Shown here piece after piece: positions 49,058 to 56,623 of a stretch of DNA of 64,000 nucleotides. Location: contig DASXFR010000069.1 in the NCBI GenBank assembly GCA_036489495.1, positions 65,521 to 129,520 of the forward strand, in the 5' to 3' direction. Positions within the stretch are counted from its first letter, which is position 1; every line of letters starts with the position of its first letter. Below the pieces are notes generated by a model, which was not told the DNA's origin, made no database searches, and saw only the letters and a program-made list of their open reading frames with translations. The position numbers were made by a program, and so were the translations under genes. The DNA comes from DASZIT01 sp036489495. GTDB lineage: Bacteria > Actinomycetota > Acidimicrobiia > Acidimicrobiales > RAAP-2.

Positions 49058-50364
49058 GAGGCGGCGAACTCCCGGAACCGGGCCTTGCCGACGTCGTCCA
49101 GCACCACGTGGAGCCGGGTGGCGTCGTCACCGTTCTCCTCGCTGACGATCTCCCCTTCGCGGTGGACGGCGGCCAGCACGTCACCCCGGGCCCAGGGGAT
49201 GACCAGCTCCACCACCCGGCTCCCGACTCGGAGCCGGTCACTGATGGCGGTCAGCAGATCGTCGATCCCCTCGCCGGTCCGGGCGGAGACGATGACCGAG
49301 CCGGGGTGGGCGTCCATCAGCCGCCGGCTCTCCTCGATGGCCTCGTCCCCGCGGGCGGCCACCGCGTCGGCCTTGTTGACCACCAACAGCTCGGGGATCC
49401 CGTCGGCGCCGATCTCGCCCAGCACCGAGCGCACCGCGTCGATCTGGCCCTGGAGGTCCGGGGCCGGCCCGTCCACCACGTGGAGAAGGAGATCGGATTC
49501 GGCCACCACCTCGAGGGTGGACCGGAACGCCTCCACCACCTGGTGGGGCAGCTTGCGGACGAACCCGACGGTGTCGGTGAGCAGGACGGTCTCGCCCCCG
49601 GGGAGGGCCAGCTGGCGGGTCCGCGGGTCGAGGGTGGAGAACAACCGGTTCTCCACCAGCACCTCGCTCCCGCACAGCCGGTTGAGGAGGGTGGACTTGC
49701 CGGCGTTGGTGTACCCGACCAGCGACACCGTCCGCTGCCTCGACCGGGCCCGCCCCTTGCGTTGGTTGCGGCGGGTGCGCTCGAGTTGGCGGAGGTCCGA
49801 CTCCAGCCGGGTCATCCGGCGGACCAGGCGCCGGCGGTCGACTTCCAGCTGGGTCTCGCCCGGGCCCCGGGTGCCGATCCCGCCGGCCTGCTGGCTGAAG
49901 GCGGTGCCCCGGCCCCGCAGGCGCGGCAGCCGGTACCGGAGCAGGGCCAGCTCGACCTGGGCCCGGCCTTCCGGGGTCCGGGCGTTCTGGGCGAAGATGT
50001 CGAGGATCACCGCTGTCCGGTCGATGGCCGTCCGGCCCAGGATCTTCTCCAGGTTCCGCTGCTGGGCCGGGCTCAGGTCGTCATCGAACACCACGGTGTC
50101 GGCATCCACCGCCAGGCAGATCGACAGCAGTTCGGCGGCCTTGCCCTTCCCCACGTAGGTGGCGGGATCCGGGGTGGCCCGCCGCTGGATGACCCGGTCC
50201 ATCACGTCGGCCCCGGCGGTGGACACCAGCCGGGCCAGCTCGTCCAGGCCGGCCTCGGCGGCGGCCAGCGTGGTGTGCGGGAACACCACTCCGACCAGCA
50301 CGATGCGCTCCCGGAAGGTACGGGAGATGAGGGTGTCGGTAAAGGCGGAATCGGTCGGGGTCAT
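49054..50364 (-). CDS. hflX: Ribosome-associated GTPase HflX
   Basis: The 436-residue GTPase splits or rescues stalled ribosomes under stress. The N-terminal HflX domain (ATYVGKGKAAELLS, VVFDDDLSPAQQRNLEKIL, GPGETQLEVDRR) precedes the G domain with G1 GYTNAGKSTLLNRL, G3 DTVGFVRKLPHQVVEAF and G4 NKAD. ATG 50364 overlaps the dapF stop. hflX next to dapF and miaA is a known actinobacterial order. Confidence 0.95.
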   Translation of the reverse strand: MTPTDSAFTDTLISRTFRERIVLVGVVFPHTTLAAAEAGLDELARLVSTAGADVMDRVIQRRATPDPATYVGKGKAAELLSICLAVDADTVVFDDDLSPAQQRNLEKILGRTAIDRTAVILDIFAQNARTPEGRAQVELALLRYRLPRLRGRGTAFSQQAGGIGTRGPGETQLEVDRRRLVRRMTRLESDLRQLERTRRNQRKGRARSRQRTVSLVGYTNAGKSTLLNRLCGSEVLVENRLFSTLDPRTRQLALPGGETVLLTDTVGFVRKLPHQVVEAFRSTLEVVAESDLLLHVVDGPAPDLQGQIDAVRSVLGEIGADGIPELLVVNKADAVAARGDEAIEESRRLMDAHPGSVIVSARTGEGIDDLLTAISDRLRVGSRVVELVIPWARGDVLAAVHREGEIVSEENGDDATRLHVVLDDVGKARFREFAAS

Positions 50365-51191
50365 GGGCGGGCGGCGCCCAGCACGCTGGAGGGGACGGCC
50401 TCGATGTCGGCCACCTTCCGGACCGGCCCGGCCAGCCGGATCCCGTCGGAGTCGAGGGTCACCCGGAGCGTGCCGCCGGGATTGTGGACCCGGACCTGAT
50501 CACCGACCAGGCCCCAGCTCCGGGCGGCGGCCGCCGCCGCGCAGCTTCCGGTGCCGCACGCCTGGGTCTCCCCCACCCCCCGCTCCCAGACCCGGAAGGT
50601 GAGATCCTCGGGGGTCGGGCCCACCGAGATGAACTCGACGTTGATGCCCCCCGGGTGCACCCCCTGGAGCCGGCTGCCGATCTCGGCCACGTCCACCCCG
50701 GCCGGATCCGGCCCGAGGAGCACCAGGTGGGGATTGCCCATGTCGACCGTCCGGGCCCGCCGGTCGGCGAACTGCTGGGGCTGATCGGGGCCGAGTTCCG
50801 CCTTCCCCATGTCCACCGAGGCTTCGGCTTCCCCGAAGGCGTCCCCGGTCCGGTAGTCGATGGTCCGAACCCCGGCCAGCGTCCAGACGGTGAACTCGGG
50901 GGGTGTGACCAGCCCGGCATCCACCGCCGCCTGGGCCAGACAGCGGATCCCGTTGCCGCTCATTTCGGCTTCGGTGCCGTCGGCGTTGTGCAGGTCCATC
51001 GAGAGGTCGGCACCTTCCCGACCCGCCACCACCCGGATGATCCCGTCGGCCCCGATGCCGAAGCGCCGCGCACACAGGGCGCGCACCAACTCCGGCGCCA
51101 TCCGGTGCCGGTCCTCGATGTCGATCACGACCAGAAAGTCGTTTCCGGCACCGTGGTGCTTGGTCAGCTGGAGGGTTCGCATGTCATTCAC
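50361..51191 (-). CDS. dapF: Diaminopimelate epimerase
   Basis: The 276-residue cofactor-free epimerase converts LL- to meso-diaminopimelate. The two catalytic cysteines are in SGNGIRCLAQAA and ETQACGTGSCAAA. KHHGAGNDFLVV opens the N-terminal lobe and DMGNPHLVLL the second. GTG 51191 or ATG 51182 (MRTLQLTKHHG) may be the start. It lies 21 nt after miaA in the same run. Confidence 0.95.
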   Translation of the reverse strand: MNDMRTLQLTKHHGAGNDFLVVIDIEDRHRMAPELVRALCARRFGIGADGIIRVVAGREGADLSMDLHNADGTEAEMSGNGIRCLAQAAVDAGLVTPPEFTVWTLAGVRTIDYRTGDAFGEAEASVDMGKAELGPDQPQQFADRRARTVDMGNPHLVLLGPDPAGVDVAEIGSRLQGVHPGGINVEFISVGPTPEDLTFRVWERGVGETQACGTGSCAAAAAARSWGLVGDQVRVHNPGGTLRVTLDSDGIRLAGPVRKVADIEAVPSSVLGAARP

Positions 51192-51212
51192 GGGGTTTGG
51201 CGGTTTCGGACG

Positions 51213-52247
51213 TCAGTCTCCCACCGTCTCGCCCGGCCCGGGTGACCCGGCGGTCGGGGAGAACCACCCGGCGATCCGGGCGATTCGGGCCGCCGGGTCC
51301 TCGTCCGGCTCCAACCACACGATACGGGGATCCCGGCGGAACCAGGCCCACTGCCGGCGGGCGAAGGCCCGGGTTCGCCGCACCGCCTCGTCCACCGCCT
51401 CGGCCAGCGGGACCCCGTCCTCCAGATGGGCGAGCAGCTCGCGATACCCGAGCGCCTGGCGGGCGGTACGCGACAACCCCCCGGGCGAGGCGGCCAGGGC
51501 CCGGACTTCGTCCAGCAGCCCGAGGTCCATCATGGCGGTGAACCGCTCGGCGATCCGGCGATCGGACCCCTCGGGGTCGTAGGGCAGGCCCACCAGGGTC
51601 ACCCGGCTGGGGGGATACGCCTCCAGCCCCGGGCCGAACGACGAGAACGGTCGACCCGATCCGATCGACACTTCGAGGGCCCGGACCAGCCGGCGCCGGT
51701 TGGTGGGTTCCAGCCGGCCGGCCGCCACCGGGTCGAGCGACGCCAGCCGGGCATGGAGCCCGGCCAGGGCGGCGCGCTCACCCGGGCTCCCCTCCGGTCC
51801 TTGCGCCTCCAGCTCGTCGGTGAGCCGGGCGGCCACCGCTGGGAACCGGCCCGGGAACGACAGGTCGTCGACCACCGAGCGGAGATACAACCCGGTCCCC
51901 CCGACCAGTAGCGCCCGGTGGCCCCGAGCCGAGATGTCGGCCAAGGTGGCCCGGGCGGCGGCCTGAAACTGCTGGACGGTGAACTCCTCCGACGCCTCCA
52001 CCAGGTCGACCAGGTGGTACCCGACCCGGGCCCGGACCGCCGGCGATGGCTTGGCGGTACCGATATCCATGCCCCGGTAGACGGCCATCGAGTCGACCGA
52101 CACCAGCTCGACCCGGACGGGCGGACCGGCGCCGCCGTCGGCATCCGACCCCGCCGATGCCTCGGCCACCGCCACCGCCAGCTCCGACTTCCCCGAGGCG
52201 GTGGGACCGACCAGGGCCACCGGGGCCGGGGCGGGGTCAGCCGGCAA
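51213..52247 (-). CDS. miaA: tRNA dimethylallyltransferase
   Basis: The 344-residue enzyme prenylates A37 of tRNAs reading U-starting codons. It has the P-loop VALVGPTASGKSELAVAVAE, VELVSVDSMAVYRGMDIGTAKP (substrate Asp), LLVGGTGLYLRSVVDDL and RRTRAFARRQWAWFRRD. TTG 52247 overlaps the miaB end by 11 nt. The product is the substrate of MiaB, encoded just upstream. Confidence 0.95.
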   Translation of the reverse strand: MPADPAPAPVALVGPTASGKSELAVAVAEASAGSDADGGAGPPVRVELVSVDSMAVYRGMDIGTAKPSPAVRARVGYHLVDLVEASEEFTVQQFQAAARATLADISARGHRALLVGGTGLYLRSVVDDLSFPGRFPAVAARLTDELEAQGPEGSPGERAALAGLHARLASLDPVAAGRLEPTNRRRLVRALEVSIGSGRPFSSFGPGLEAYPPSRVTLVGLPYDPEGSDRRIAERFTAMMDLGLLDEVRALAASPGGLSRTARQALGYRELLAHLEDGVPLAEAVDEAVRRTRAFARRQWAWFRRDPRIVWLEPDEDPAARIARIAGWFSPTAGSPGPGETVGD

Positions 52248-53670
52248 TGACGGGGATCAGGGTGCGGTGGCGGGGCGGGGCGGTCACCTCGACCAGCTCG
52301 CCCCGGAGGTGGTGGCGGGCCGAGCCGGTCACCGCCACCTCGGCAAACGATCCGGGCGGGATCCGGGTCCCGCCGGCCGGCTCGAAGTGGACCAGCTTGT
52401 TCTGGCCGGTGCGCCCGGTGGTGACCGACGGGTCCCGCTTGGAGGGGCCCTCGACCAGGACCTCCTCGACCTTGCCGATCCGGGCCCGGTGCCGGTGGAG
52501 GGCGGACCGCTCGACCACCGCCCGGAGCCGCTCCATCCGTTCGGCCGTTACCTCGCCCGGGACGAACCGGTCGGTCATGGCCGCCGCCCGGGTCCCCGGC
52601 CGCGGCGAGAAGACGAAGGTGTAGGCGCTGTCGTAGTTGGCTTCGGCCGCGACCTCGAGGGTGCGTTCGAAGTCGTCCTCGCCCTCCCCCGGGAAGCCGA
52701 CGATGAGATCGGTGCTCACGGCCAGATCCGGGATGGCGGCCCGGGCGGCGGCCAGCCGGGCCAGGTAGCGCTCGGCGGTGTAGCCGCGGCGCATGGCGGC
52801 CAGGGTGGCGTCGCTTCCGGCCTGGAGGGGCAGGTGGAGGTGGTCGCAGACCTCGGGGGTCTCGGCCATGGCGGCGATGGTGTCGGGTCGGAGGTCCTTC
52901 GGATGCGGGCTGGTGAAGCGGACCCGGCGGATGCCGTCGACGGCGGCGACCGACCGCAGCAGGTCGGCGAACAGCGGCGCCCGGCGGGTGATGTCCCGAC
53001 CGTAGGAGTTGACGTTCTGACCCAACAGGGTGACCTCGGACACCCCCCGGTCGGCCAGGGTCCGGATTTCGGCCACCACGTCGTCCGGGCTCCGGGACAC
53101 CTCGCCACCCCGCACCGACGGCACGATGCAGAAGGCGCAGGAATTGTCGCAGCCCATCTGGATGGTCACCCAGGCGGCATACGGGAGGTCGCGCACCGCC
53201 CCGACGGCGGCGGCCTGCTGGCCGGGGCCCGAGTCGCCACCTTCGGGCATCGGCTCCTCGAGGATCTCCACGATCGGACCGGAGCCGGCGGCCCGGCGAA
53301 GCAGGGCGGGGGCGTGGGACAGGTTGTGGGTACCGAACACCACGTCGACGTGGCTGGCCCGCTCCCGGATCCGCTCCCGGTCCATCTGGGCCAGGCACCC
53401 GCCCACCGCGATCTGCATCTCCGGCCGGCTCGCCCGCAGGGTCTTCAGGTCACCGAGATGCCCGTAGAACTTGTTGTCGGCATTCTCCCGGATGCAGCAG
53501 GTGTTGAACACCACCACATCGGCGGACTCGAGGTCGGGGGTCGACACCAGGCCGTCGGCGGTGAGGAGCCCGGCCAGCCGCTCGGAGTCGTGGTCGTTCA
53601 TCTGGCAGCCGAAGGTCTGGATGTGGAACGTGCGTTGGCGGGATGCCTCCTCCCCGGTGCCTGACGTCAT
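52237..53670 (-). CDS. miaB: tRNA-2-methylthio-N6-dimethylallyladenosine synthase
   Basis: The 477-residue radical-SAM methylthiotransferase has the N-terminal cluster cysteines (TFGCQMNDHDSE, NTCCIRENAD, VGGCLAQMD), the SAM cluster GCDNSCAFCIVP, and a C-terminal TRAM domain. ATG 53670 has TACGAT 6 nt upstream, so this is the probable promoter-proximal gene for miaB-miaA-dapF-hflX-dapC-dapD-dapE. Confidence 0.96.
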   Translation of the reverse strand: MTSGTGEEASRQRTFHIQTFGCQMNDHDSERLAGLLTADGLVSTPDLESADVVVFNTCCIRENADNKFYGHLGDLKTLRASRPEMQIAVGGCLAQMDRERIRERASHVDVVFGTHNLSHAPALLRRAAGSGPIVEILEEPMPEGGDSGPGQQAAAVGAVRDLPYAAWVTIQMGCDNSCAFCIVPSVRGGEVSRSPDDVVAEIRTLADRGVSEVTLLGQNVNSYGRDITRRAPLFADLLRSVAAVDGIRRVRFTSPHPKDLRPDTIAAMAETPEVCDHLHLPLQAGSDATLAAMRRGYTAERYLARLAAARAAIPDLAVSTDLIVGFPGEGEDDFERTLEVAAEANYDSAYTFVFSPRPGTRAAAMTDRFVPGEVTAERMERLRAVVERSALHRHRARIGKVEEVLVEGPSKRDPSVTTGRTGQNKLVHFEPAGGTRIPPGSFAEVAVTGSARHHLRGELVEVTAPPRHRTLIPVIAG

Positions 53671-53676
53671 CTCCCC

Positions 53677-53682
53677 ATCGTA
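53677..53682 (-). promoter_or_regulatory. -10 box TACGAT for miaB (leaderless candidate)
   Basis: TACGAT, 6 nt, then ATG 53670. The GGGGAG between them touches the start codon and is too close to act as a ribosome site. Confidence 0.45.
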
Positions 53683-53698
53683 CGGCCCGGTTGGCGGC

Positions 53699-54049
53699 TC
53701 AGGGATGCGACGCCTCCACCACCGTGTGGATGCCCCCCCGGACCAACCAGTCGGTCGTCACCGTCATGCTGCGGGGGGCAATGGCCGCCACCAGGTCATC
53801 GAGGATCCGGTTGGTGACGTCCTCGTGGAAGGCGCCTTCGTCCCGGTAGCTCCACAGATAGAGCTTGAGCGACTTGAGCTCGACGATCGACTCGCCGGGC
53901 ACGTAGGCCACCGTCACGGTGGCGAAGTCGGGCTGCCCGGTCATCGGACACACGCAGGTGAACTCCGGGGACTCGCAGCGGACCTGGTACTCCCGCCCGG
54001 GGTGGGGGTTGGGGATGGCCAGGAGCTCTTTCGACGGACGTGACGGCAT
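53699..54049 (-). CDS. queF: NADPH-dependent 7-cyano-7-deazaguanine reductase (unimodular QueF)
   Basis: The 116-residue T-fold enzyme makes preQ1 for queuosine. The catalytic cysteine lies in FTCVCPMTGQPDFATV, with the NADPH-binding ELKSLKLYLWSYRDEG and the glutamate/histidine parts FHEDVTNRI and GGIHTVVEA. The length fits the short YkvM type. No queC/D/E genes adjoin. ATG 54049 has TAGAGT 6 nt upstream. Confidence 0.95.
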   Translation of the reverse strand: MPSRPSKELLAIPNPHPGREYQVRCESPEFTCVCPMTGQPDFATVTVAYVPGESIVELKSLKLYLWSYRDEGAFHEDVTNRILDDLVAAIAPRSMTVTTDWLVRGGIHTVVEASHP

Positions 54050-54055
54050 GGCCCG

Positions 54056-54061
54056 ACTCTA
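54056..54061 (-). promoter_or_regulatory. -10 box TAGAGT for queF (leaderless candidate)
   Basis: TAGAGT, 6 nt, then ATG 54049. There is no Shine-Dalgarno. Confidence 0.45.
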
Positions 54062-54103
54062 GGACGCCCGATACCGCCCGGACCCTACCTCCAGGCTCGA
54101 ACC

Positions 54104-55096
54104 CTAATTGTCACCGTCGAAGTCGAACAGCCGGCTGCCCGACGAGGGCGCCGGGTCGTCGTCCGGTCCGGCCCCACCCTCGCCTCCGCCACCGCCACTC
54201 CCGGTCCACGACGGTTGGCGGTCGCGCCAGAAGTCGTCCCGCCCCTCCCGGTCGACGATCAACCCGTGCATGTCCGGTCCCAGCAGCAGGACCTTCCCGG
54301 GAACCTCGGTGTCCTCCATGGCCTCCTTGGCCGCCTGTTTGACCTTGGCTCCGTCGGCGCCCCGGCAGATGCCGAGCAGGGACGGCCCCGCCCCCGACCA
54401 GCAGGTGGCCAGCGCACCCCCGGCGGCCAGCCGGGACAGGAGGATGGGGGCGGCCGGGAACAGCGGGCTCCGGAAATCCTGGTGCAGCCGGTCCTCGGTG
54501 GCCTCCTTCAACAGCACCCGGCTGTCGGCCAGGCCGGCGATCAGCAGGGCCAGCCGGGACAGATTGAAGGCGGCGTTCTCGCGGGTGACCTCGAGGGGAA
54601 GCGCCAACCGGGCCTTCGAGGTCGACAGCACCAGGTCGGGAACGATGACCACGAAGACCAGGCTCACGTCGAGGGTGAGGCGCACCACCCGGACCGCACC
54701 TTTGACCATCGCCGCCGCCACCAGCCCGCCGACCACCGAGGCGGCGGCGTTGTCGGGATGCCCGTCCATGTAGGCGGCCACCGCCAACGGATCCTTGGAA
54801 CCGGCCGCCGCCGCCGCGGCTGCCGCCAGCGCCGCCGAGGAACCAAGGCCCCGCCCGATGGGAATCTCCGAACGCACGGTGATGGCCAGCCGGTCGGTTC
54901 CGGCCACGTCGATGGCCACTCGGGCGGCCAGATGCGACGGGTCGTCGTCGGTGAGACCCGCACCTTCCCCCACCGACCGGACGATCAGCTTGGATGCCTT
55001 CTCCACTTCGACCTCGACGTACTGGTCGAGGGCGACGGCCAGGGTGTCGAAACCGGGGCCGAGGTTGGCCGACGAGGCGGGGGCGCGTGCTCGCAC
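54104..55096 (-). CDS. thrB: Homoserine kinase (GHMP family)
   Basis: The 330-residue kinase phosphorylates homoserine for threonine synthesis. It has the N-terminal substrate motif PASSANLGPGFDTLAVAL, the ATP loop PIGRGLGSSAALAAA, and the C-terminal SGAGPSLLGIC. The last ~35 residues (Gly/Asp-rich, GSGGGGGEGGAGPDDD) are an extra disordered tail. GTG 55096 has TAGTTT 6 nt upstream. No hom or thrC is next to it. Confidence 0.92.
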   Translation of the reverse strand: MRARAPASSANLGPGFDTLAVALDQYVEVEVEKASKLIVRSVGEGAGLTDDDPSHLAARVAIDVAGTDRLAITVRSEIPIGRGLGSSAALAAAAAAAAGSKDPLAVAAYMDGHPDNAAASVVGGLVAAAMVKGAVRVVRLTLDVSLVFVVIVPDLVLSTSKARLALPLEVTRENAAFNLSRLALLIAGLADSRVLLKEATEDRLHQDFRSPLFPAAPILLSRLAAGGALATCWSGAGPSLLGICRGADGAKVKQAAKEAMEDTEVPGKVLLLGPDMHGLIVDREGRDDFWRDRQPSWTGSGGGGGEGGAGPDDDPAPSSGSRLFDFDGDN

Positions 55097-55102
55097 GAAA
55101 TC

Positions 55103-55108
55103 AAACTA
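55103..55108 (-). promoter_or_regulatory. -10 box TAGTTT for thrB (leaderless candidate)
   Basis: TAGTTT, 6 nt, then GTG 55096. There is no Shine-Dalgarno. Confidence 0.5.
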
Positions 55109-55177
55109 CTCGTCGCACGCCGCGGGGGGCGGGATCAATGTCGCCGTCGGGTGACGACAACGGTAACGACTGATCCC

Positions 55178-56623
55178 CTACCGATGGGTCAGACGCCACC
55201 ACAGCGATGGCTCCGGCACGGCCCGGGCCAGGTTCAGCGGGACCGACTCCGATTGGGTGCCGAGGGTGTAGGAGACCGTCCCGACCCTGGCCCCGGTGCG
55301 CCCGCTGGCCGGCACCGCCAACGAATGGCGGGCGACGATCGTCTGACCCGGCCAGGCCAGCACGGTGGCCGCCTTGGAGGTGACCACCGTCACCGGGTGT
55401 TTCACCCCTCCCCAGGTGGACAGGGCGGTGCCCACCGGCTTGCCCGCCGAGGTTACCGACACCGTGACCACCGTCTGCTCGGTGGCCGACAGCAGCCCCT
55501 CCGCCGCCGGCCGGGTGAATTTCTCCGGGTCGGGCACGTAGAGCTGATCGGCCGGGATGGTGGTGGGCGGGGTGGTGGTGGTGGGGGGAGGCGGGGGCGA
55601 CCCCGGGGGTGGCGCGGTGGTGGTCGTGGTGGTGGTCGGGGGTGGGATGCCCGCCGGCACCGGTTGTCCGATCACCGCGATCAGCACCACCGCGGTCTTG
55701 CCGTCGATCACCCGTCGCCCGGCCAACACCATGCAGCCCCCGGCCTGGGAGGTGTAGCCGGATTTGATCCCGATCACCCCATAGGAACCGATCTCGGGGA
55801 CCAGGTTGGGGAGCGTCCCGATCCGCGGCAGGGTCACCTTCGACTCGGCCACGATTTCGGCAAACGTGGGGATGGCCATGCCGGCCGCCGCCACCTTCAG
55901 CACGTCGGCGGCCGACGACACCGAGCCGGGATCGACGCCGGCGACGTCGATGTAGTGGGTGTTGGTCATCCCCAGGGAGGCGGCCAGGGCGTTCATCTTG
56001 GCCACGAACGCCGTCGTGCTCCCGGCGTCCCACACCGCCAGCGTGTAGGCGAGATTGTTGGCCGACAGGGCCAGCAGCCCCTCCAGGAGCTGCCGCTCGG
56101 TAATCACCTCCCCGGCGACCACCTCGGCCACCGAGCCGTCGGCGCTCTGATCGGTCGCGTACTCGGTGTGGTCGGCGTCGGTCATGGTCAGCGAGGGCCC
56201 GGGGCTGTTGGGCGCCACCGGATGGTCATGAAGGATGACCACCGCGGTGGCCAGCTTGGTGAGCGAGGCGATCGGCAGCGGCGTCTGACCGGCGGTGCTG
56301 GCCGCGAAGCCGAGGCCGGGGATGCTCACCGCCCCCTGGCCGGTCGAGGGCCAGGGCAGGACCGGCGGGCCACCCGGCACCGTCACCGACGCCAGGGTCG
56401 ACGACGCCACCGGCAACGGCAGCGGTCGGGTCACGTGCCACCCTTCCACCGACACCACCCCGACGATCAGGACCGCCAGCACCACCAGCAGTGACCACCG
56501 GAGGCGGTGGGTCGGGTGCTCGCCGTCGCCGCCCGTTGGCTGGGGGCGCTCGGTGGCCGTCGGCGCGGGAGGCCCGGGAACCGGTCCGGTGACGATCGGT
56601 TCCTCTTTCGTGCTCTCGATCAA
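55178..56623 (-). CDS. D-alanyl-D-alanine carboxypeptidase (PBP5/6-like, S11)
   Basis: The 481-residue low-molecular-weight PBP trims stem peptides. A cytoplasmic leader and one membrane helix (LLVVLAVLIVGVVSVEGW) anchor it. The catalytic domain has SLTK, SAN and KSG (in IGIKSGYTS) motifs. A Pro/Thr linker (about residues 332-360) joins a C-terminal beta domain (VTVSVTSAGKPVGTAL), and the tail ends in a Trp/Arg-rich stretch. ATG 56623 overlaps the ftsK stop, tying it to division. Confidence 0.9.
   Translation of the reverse strand: MIESTKEEPIVTGPVPGPPAPTATERPQPTGGDGEHPTHRLRWSLLVVLAVLIVGVVSVEGWHVTRPLPLPVASSTLASVTVPGGPPVLPWPSTGQGAVSIPGLGFAASTAGQTPLPIASLTKLATAVVILHDHPVAPNSPGPSLTMTDADHTEYATDQSADGSVAEVVAGEVITERQLLEGLLALSANNLAYTLAVWDAGSTTAFVAKMNALAASLGMTNTHYIDVAGVDPGSVSSAADVLKVAAAGMAIPTFAEIVAESKVTLPRIGTLPNLVPEIGSYGVIGIKSGYTSQAGGCMVLAGRRVIDGKTAVVLIAVIGQPVPAGIPPPTTTTTTTAPPPGSPPPPPTTTTPPTTIPADQLYVPDPEKFTRPAAEGLLSATEQTVVTVSVTSAGKPVGTALSTWGGVKHPVTVVTSKAATVLAWPGQTIVARHSLAVPASGRTGARVGTVSYTLGTQSESVPLNLARAVPEPSLWWRLTHR
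55548..55650 (-). repeat. Low-complexity Pro/Thr-coding tract
   Basis: GGTGGT-like repeats on the plus strand encode the PPPTTT-type linker of the carboxypeptidase. Such tracts are prone to slippage. Confidence 0.75.

Noticed and set aside
47939..50158. 739-codon plus-strand frame opposite dapC/hflX
   Set aside because: Low-complexity Arg/Gly/His sequence, fully covered by recognised genes on the other strand.
54215..56494. 759-codon plus-strand frame opposite thrB and the carboxypeptidase
   Set aside because: Gly/Arg/His-rich shadow; the Pro/Thr linker repeats keep it open.
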